In this document: one piece after another, positions 60,124 to 64,000 of the stretch
Position numbering within the stretch: the first letter of the stretch is position 1
Layout of the letters: the number at the start of each line of letters is the position of its first letter
NCBI RefSeq assembly: GCF_007828865.1
Contig: NZ_VIVK01000001.1
Location: forward strand, 4,278,001 to 4,342,000
Direction of reading: 5' to 3'
Source of the DNA: Kribbella amoyensis
GTDB lineage: Bacteria; Actinomycetota; Actinomycetes; Propionibacteriales; Kribbellaceae
DNA: 64,000 nt
Translations under genes and position numbers: made by a program
The notes under the pieces: model-generated
Databases searched by the model: none
Told to the model about the DNA's origin: nothing
The model's input: the letters and a program-made list of their open reading frames with translations, nothing else

Positions 60124-60822
60124 ATGGCGCTGCGACCGGTCGACCTGGCTCGCCAGGCCGGGATCTCGACCCAGCTCGTCCGCAACTACGAGGCCGCCGG
60201 GGTTCTGCCGCCCGCACCGCGGACCGACAGCGGGTACAGGCAGTACGACGAGGACCACCTCGCCGCGCTGCTCACGTACCGTGCGCTGGCGCCCGGGTTC
60301 GGTGCGGAGAGCGCGACCGCGATCATGCGGGCCGTGCACGACGGCGACCTGGCCCTCGCGTACCGGGTCGTGGACGCGACGCATGCGACCGTGAACGAGC
60401 AGCGGCTGGCCACCGACGCGATGAGTACCGCCTTGGGCGCGGCGGCCGAGCAGTTCCTCGACGCGGAGCCGCCGACCGGACCGGCGTTGCGGGTCGGCGA
60501 ACTGGCTCACCGCCTCGGTATCAGGACGTCCGCGCTGCGCGTCTGGGAGTCGGCCGGGTTGCTGCTGCCGACCCGCGAGCGCGGGACGAACTACCGCCGG
60601 TACACGCCGGACCAGATCCGGGACGCGCGGATCATCACCATGCTCCGTCAGGGTCGGTACGGCTTCGACCAGATCCGGCCCGTCCTCGACGGTCTCCGCC
60701 AGACCGGGAGTACGGAGGCTCTCCGCGCCGCTGTCGCCGAGCGCCGGGCGGCCCACGACCGGCGGACCAGGGCGATGCTGCACGGTGCCGCGCTGCTGCA
60801 CGCGTACCTCGAACGAGCTTGA
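60124..60822 (+). CDS. MerR-family regulator with two HTH domains
   Basis: 232-aa protein containing two MerR-type winged helices. The first: RPVDLARQAGISTQLVRNYE then GYRQYDEDHLAALL (1-60). The second: LRVGELAHRLGIRTSALRVW then NYRRYTPDQIRDARII (about 120-185). The order and linker resemble the double-MerR regulators of actinobacteria (TioE-like), which may bind DNA as a monomer or bridge two half-sites. No Cys-based metal site is seen. ATG 60124 is 24 bp after the serine hydrolase. The target is unknown. Confidence 0.88.
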   Translation: MALRPVDLARQAGISTQLVRNYEAAGVLPPAPRTDSGYRQYDEDHLAALLTYRALAPGFGAESATAIMRAVHDGDLALAYRVVDATHATVNEQRLATDAMSTALGAAAEQFLDAEPPTGPALRVGELAHRLGIRTSALRVWESAGLLLPTRERGTNYRRYTPDQIRDARIITMLRQGRYGFDQIRPVLDGLRQTGSTEALRAAVAERRAAHDRRTRAMLHGAALLHAYLERA

Positions 60823-60867
60823 GAAATCGCGGGTGCGGTTTGGGTCCGGCGAGCTAACGTCGTCAAA

Positions 60868-62265
60868 GTGACCAGTGCACCCCTGGAACTGCCCCGTAAG
60901 ACCGGCGAGCTGCGCGCCGCCGGATTCGTCCCCCGCAGCATCAAGGCGGAACTCCGGGACAACCTGCTGACCAAGCTCCGAGCCGGCGAGGACCCGTGGC
61001 CCGGCATCGTCGGCTTCTCCCGGACCGTCGTCCCCCAGCTCGAACGTGCCCTGCTCGCCGGGCACGACGTCGTCCTCCTCGGTGAGCGTGGCCAGGGCAA
61101 GACCCGGCTGCTGCGCACCCTGATCGGTCTGCTCGACGAGTGGACCCCGGTGATCGAGGGAGCGGAGCTGCCCGAGCACCCGCTCGACCCGATCACGCCC
61201 GCATCGCAACGCCGGGCCGCCGAGCTCGGTGACGACCTCCCGGTCACCTGGCTGCACCGCGACCTGCGGTACGCCGAGAAGCTGGCGACCCCGGACACGT
61301 CCGTCGGTGACCTGATCGGTGACGTGGACCCGGTCAAGGTGGCCGAGGGCCGCAGCCTCGGTGACCCTGAAACGATCCACTTCGGCCTGGTGCCGCGGGC
61401 GCACCGCGGCATCGTCGCGATCAACGAGCTGCCCGACCTGGCCGAGCGGATCCAGGTCGCGCTGCTCAACGTGATGGAGGAGCGCGACATCCAGGTCCGC
61501 GGCTACACCCTCCGGCTGCCGCTCGACGTGTTGCTGGTGGCAACGGCCAACCCGGAGGACTACACCAACCGCGGCCGCATCATCACCCCGTTGAAGGACC
61601 GGTTCGGCGCCGAGGTCCGGACCCACTACCCGCTCGACGTGGACGCCGAGGTGGAAGTGGTCCGGCAGGAGGCCGAGCTGACCGCCGAGGTCGGCGAGCC
61701 ACTGCTGGAGGTGCTGGCCCGGTTCGTCCGGCACCTGCGCGAGTCCACCTCGATCGACCAGCGGTCCGGTGTCTCCGCGCGGTTCGCGGTCGCCGCGGCC
61801 GAGACGGTCGCCGCCGCGGCCCTGCGGCGCAGCGCGATCACCGGTGAGGAGCCGGCGGTGGCGCGGCCGGTCGACCTCGAGGCGGTTCCGGCCGTCCTGC
61901 GCGGCAAGCTGGAGTTCGAGCCCGGCGAGGAAGGGCGCGAGGCGGAACTGCTGGAGTACCTGCTCCGGCGCTCGGTCGCCGACACCGCGCGGGAGCGGTT
62001 CGCCGGCCTCGACCTCACCCCGCTCGCGCAGGCCGTTGCCGACGGCCACCTTGTCACCACCGGCGAACGCGTCCCCGGCCGGGACGTCCTCGGTGCCCTG
62101 CCCGAGCTGCCCGTGCTGCACGACGTGGCCGCCCGCGCGGGCGTCGACCCGGACGACTCGCCGGGCCGCATCGCCGCCGCGATCGAGCTGGCGTTGGAGG
62201 CGCTGTACCTGTCGAAACGCCTGGCCAAGGACGCCGACGACGACACCACGGTCTACGGAGCCTGA
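60868..62265 (+). CDS. MoxR/magnesium-chelatase-type AAA ATPase
   Basis: 465-aa AAA+ ATPase: Walker A VLLGERGQGKTRLL, Walker B-like GIVAINELPDLAERIQVA, sensor 1 DVLLVATANPEDYTNRGRI and arginine region PLKDRFGAEVRTHYPLD, followed by a helical lid. It belongs to the ChlI-like branch that works with a VWA-domain partner to remodel or insert metal into a target protein. The partner is encoded immediately downstream (ATG 62267, one base after the TGA). GTG 60868 is the likely start. Confidence 0.92.
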   Translation: MTSAPLELPRKTGELRAAGFVPRSIKAELRDNLLTKLRAGEDPWPGIVGFSRTVVPQLERALLAGHDVVLLGERGQGKTRLLRTLIGLLDEWTPVIEGAELPEHPLDPITPASQRRAAELGDDLPVTWLHRDLRYAEKLATPDTSVGDLIGDVDPVKVAEGRSLGDPETIHFGLVPRAHRGIVAINELPDLAERIQVALLNVMEERDIQVRGYTLRLPLDVLLVATANPEDYTNRGRIITPLKDRFGAEVRTHYPLDVDAEVEVVRQEAELTAEVGEPLLEVLARFVRHLRESTSIDQRSGVSARFAVAAAETVAAAALRRSAITGEEPAVARPVDLEAVPAVLRGKLEFEPGEEGREAELLEYLLRRSVADTARERFAGLDLTPLAQAVADGHLVTTGERVPGRDVLGALPELPVLHDVAARAGVDPDDSPGRIAAAIELALEALYLSKRLAKDADDDTTVYGA

Positions 62266-62266
62266 G

Positions 62267-64000
62267 ATGTCGCACGCGATCCCCGAAGGCTGGTCCTACG
62301 GGCCGTGGCACGACGGGCCGGATCCGCTGGCGCCGCCGGTGGATCTGCGGGACGCGCTCGACGAGCTCGGCCGGGACGTGATGGCCGGGTCGTCGCCGCG
62401 GTCCGCGTTGGAGGAGCTGCTGCGCCGGGGGACCCGGAGTACGCAGGGCCTCGACGACCTGACCCGCAGGCTGTGGGAGCGGCGGCGCGAGATCCAGCGC
62501 CGGCACAACCTGGACGGCACCCTGCGAGACGTCCAGCGGTTGCTCGACGAGGCGCTGGAGGCCGAACGGCACGAGCTCTTCCCGAACCCGTCCGACGACG
62601 CCCGCTTCCGCGAGGCCCAGCTGGACGCGTTGCCGGCCGGGACGGCGGCGCAGGTGCGGGAGCTGGCCGGCTACGACTGGCAGTCGTCGCAGGCGCGAGA
62701 GAAGTACGAGCAGATCCGGGAGATGCTCGGCAAGGAGCTGCTCGGGTCGCGGTTCGAGGGCATGAAGGAGGCCCTGCAGAACACGACGCCGCAGGACGTC
62801 GAGCGGATCAACGAGATGTTGACCGACCTCAACGCCCTGCTCGCCGCCCACGCCCAGGGCCGCCCGGACGTCGACGAGTTGTTCGAGCAGTTCATGGCCG
62901 AGCACGGCGAGTTCTTCCCGGAGAACCCGCGCAGCGTGGAGGAGCTGATCGACGCGCTCGCGCAACGCGCCGCAGCGGCGCAGCGGATGCTCAACTCGAT
63001 GACCCCCGAACAACGGGCCGAGCTGGCCGAGCTGTCCCAGCAGGCGTTCGGTAGTCCGCAGTTGTCCCAGCAACTCTCCCAGCTCGACGCCCAGCTCCAG
63101 GCGTTGCGGCCGGGCGAGGACTGGTACTCCTCGGAGCAGCTGAGCGGGGACGACCCGCTCGGCCTGGCGGAGGGCGCGCGGGCGATGTCGGACCTGGCCG
63201 AGCTCGACGCCCTGGCCGAGCAGCTCGCCCAGTCGTACCCGGGCGCGCGGCTGGAGGACATCGACCTCGACGCGCTCACCCGGCAGCTCGGCGACGAGGC
63301 CACCGTCGACGCCCGCCGGTTGAGCGAGCTCGAACGCGAACTCCGCGACCAGGGTCTGCTCGAACGCGCCCCGGACGGTTCGCTCCGGTTGTCCCCGAAG
63401 GCCCTGCGCCAGCTCGGCCAGACCGCGCTGTCCGACGTACTCCGTGCGGCCCGCTCACCCCAGGGCGAACGCGACTCGGCCGCCTTCGGGGCAGCGGGGG
63501 AGCTGAGTGGTTCGACCCGGCAATGGCAGTTCGGCGACACCCAGCCCTGGGACGTACCAAGGACCGTGCGCAACGCCGTACTGCGGACGGCCGGGTCGTC
63601 GCGGTCGGGCCGGGTCAAGCTGGACGTGGCGGATGTGGAGATCGCGGAGACCGAGCACCGGGCCCGGGCCGCGGTCGCGTTGCTGGTGGACACCTCCTGG
63701 TCGATGGTCCAGGAGGGCCGCTGGCTGCCGATGAAGCGGACCGCCCTCGCGTTGCACCAGCTCATCTCCACCCGGTACCGCAACGACGCGCTCCAGCTGA
63801 TCACCTTCGGCCGGTACGCCGGGGTGGTCGAACTGCCGCAGCTCATCGGTCTGGAGGGGACCTGGGAGCAGGGGACGAACGCGCACCACGCACTCCTGCT
63901 CGCCGGCCGCCACCTCCGCCGGCATCCGGACGCGCAACCGGTCGTCCTGATGGTCACCGACGGGGAGCCGACCGCCCACCTGGAACCGGACGGTACCGCG
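62267..64000 (+). CDS. VWA-domain protein partner of the AAA ATPase, 3' end outside window
   Basis: Open frame of 578 codons from ATG 62267 to the window edge with no stop. The N-terminal ~350 residues are charged and helical (RDALDELGRDVMAGSSPRSA, DEALEAERHELFPNPSDDAR) with Gln/Ala-rich helices. The region from ~450 is a von Willebrand A domain with MIDAS motif ALLVDTSWSMVQEGR, Thr segment WEQGTNAHHALLLAG and VVLMVTDGEP. This is the usual co-chaperone of a MoxR/ChlI-type ATPase. It follows that gene by one base, so the two are co-translated. The C-terminus is missing. Confidence 0.88.
   Translation, partial: MSHAIPEGWSYGPWHDGPDPLAPPVDLRDALDELGRDVMAGSSPRSALEELLRRGTRSTQGLDDLTRRLWERRREIQRRHNLDGTLRDVQRLLDEALEAERHELFPNPSDDARFREAQLDALPAGTAAQVRELAGYDWQSSQAREKYEQIREMLGKELLGSRFEGMKEALQNTTPQDVERINEMLTDLNALLAAHAQGRPDVDELFEQFMAEHGEFFPENPRSVEELIDALAQRAAAAQRMLNSMTPEQRAELAELSQQAFGSPQLSQQLSQLDAQLQALRPGEDWYSSEQLSGDDPLGLAEGARAMSDLAELDALAEQLAQSYPGARLEDIDLDALTRQLGDEATVDARRLSELERELRDQGLLERAPDGSLRLSPKALRQLGQTALSDVLRAARSPQGERDSAAFGAAGELSGSTRQWQFGDTQPWDVPRTVRNAVLRTAGSSRSGRVKLDVADVEIAETEHRARAAVALLVDTSWSMVQEGRWLPMKRTALALHQLISTRYRNDALQLITFGRYAGVVELPQLIGLEGTWEQGTNAHHALLLAGRHLRRHPDAQPVVLMVTDGEPTAHLEPDGTA

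Noticed and set aside
58765..62121. Minus-strand open frame of over 1100 codons opposite the serine hydrolase, MerR and AAA genes
   Set aside because: Shadow of three well-supported plus-strand genes, with no recognisable domain.

Overview
The window is high-GC DNA with dense, operon-like gene packing and many GTG starts. It carries a mycothiol-dependent formaldehyde dehydrogenase, an F420/PPOX-type flavin-fold protein, Zur-znuABC, the long (572 aa) form of LeuA and many TetR/LacI/MerR regulators. This points to an Actinomycetota chromosome. A Kribbella-like member of the Propionibacteriales/Nocardioidales is my best guess, but it is an inference from gene style and not proven by any marker.

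Layout. 1-7.2 kb: a cut membrane protein, an aminoglycoside-phosphotransferase-fold kinase, a small holin-like membrane protein, a double-GNAT protein, a PPOX protein, then leuA preceded by a Leu-rich leader peptide and attenuator hairpin, its terminator, and a GNAT-NUDIX fusion. 7.3-13.5 kb: an ABC operon (FtsX-type permease plus two ATPases) split exactly at a stop/start overlap by an IS110-family element whose non-coding left end looks like a bridge RNA. 13.7-17 kb: a hydrolase, an aldo-keto reductase, an NmrA-like reductase and recO. 17-20.6 kb: a lipoprotein / secreted protein / lipoprotein cassette inserted between recO and uppS, with the middle gene broken by an IS3-family element. 20.8-27.1 kb: uppS, a two-component system, an ABC-2 exporter, and the mscR-metallo-beta-lactamase pair.

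27.2-34.8 kb: a sulfatase / sugar ABC importer / LacI cluster with a palindromic operator, then a HEAT protein with a MerR-HEAT regulator. 34.8-39.7 kb: a second ATPase-less sugar ABC importer with an esterase, divergent from a TetR gene over twin operators. 39.7-44.3 kb: zur-znuB-znuC-znuA with a Zur box overlapping a predicted leaderless promoter, divergent from a His-rich YibE/F-like membrane protein. 44.7-51.5 kb: FAD monooxygenase/TetR, small genes, glyS, a lipoprotein, a tRNA-dihydrouridine synthase and a stand-alone LigD-type polymerase domain. 51.5-51.8 kb: C/G-rich repeats around a 43-nt-arm inverted repeat. 51.8-64 kb: a 1111-aa HEAT-like protein, TetR with two hydrolases, mug, a Clp-N/HTH regulator with two palindromes at its start codon, a serine hydrolase, a double MerR protein, and a MoxR-type ATPase followed by a VWA protein that runs off the window end.

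The housekeeping backbone (recO, uppS, znu/zur, glyS, dus) matches an order known from other actinobacteria, here spread apart by accessory blocks. The most unusual signal is in the IS110 left end: two loops contain guide-like segments matching the actual insertion site (9 of 9 nt on one side) and the element's own ends (8 and 7 nt).
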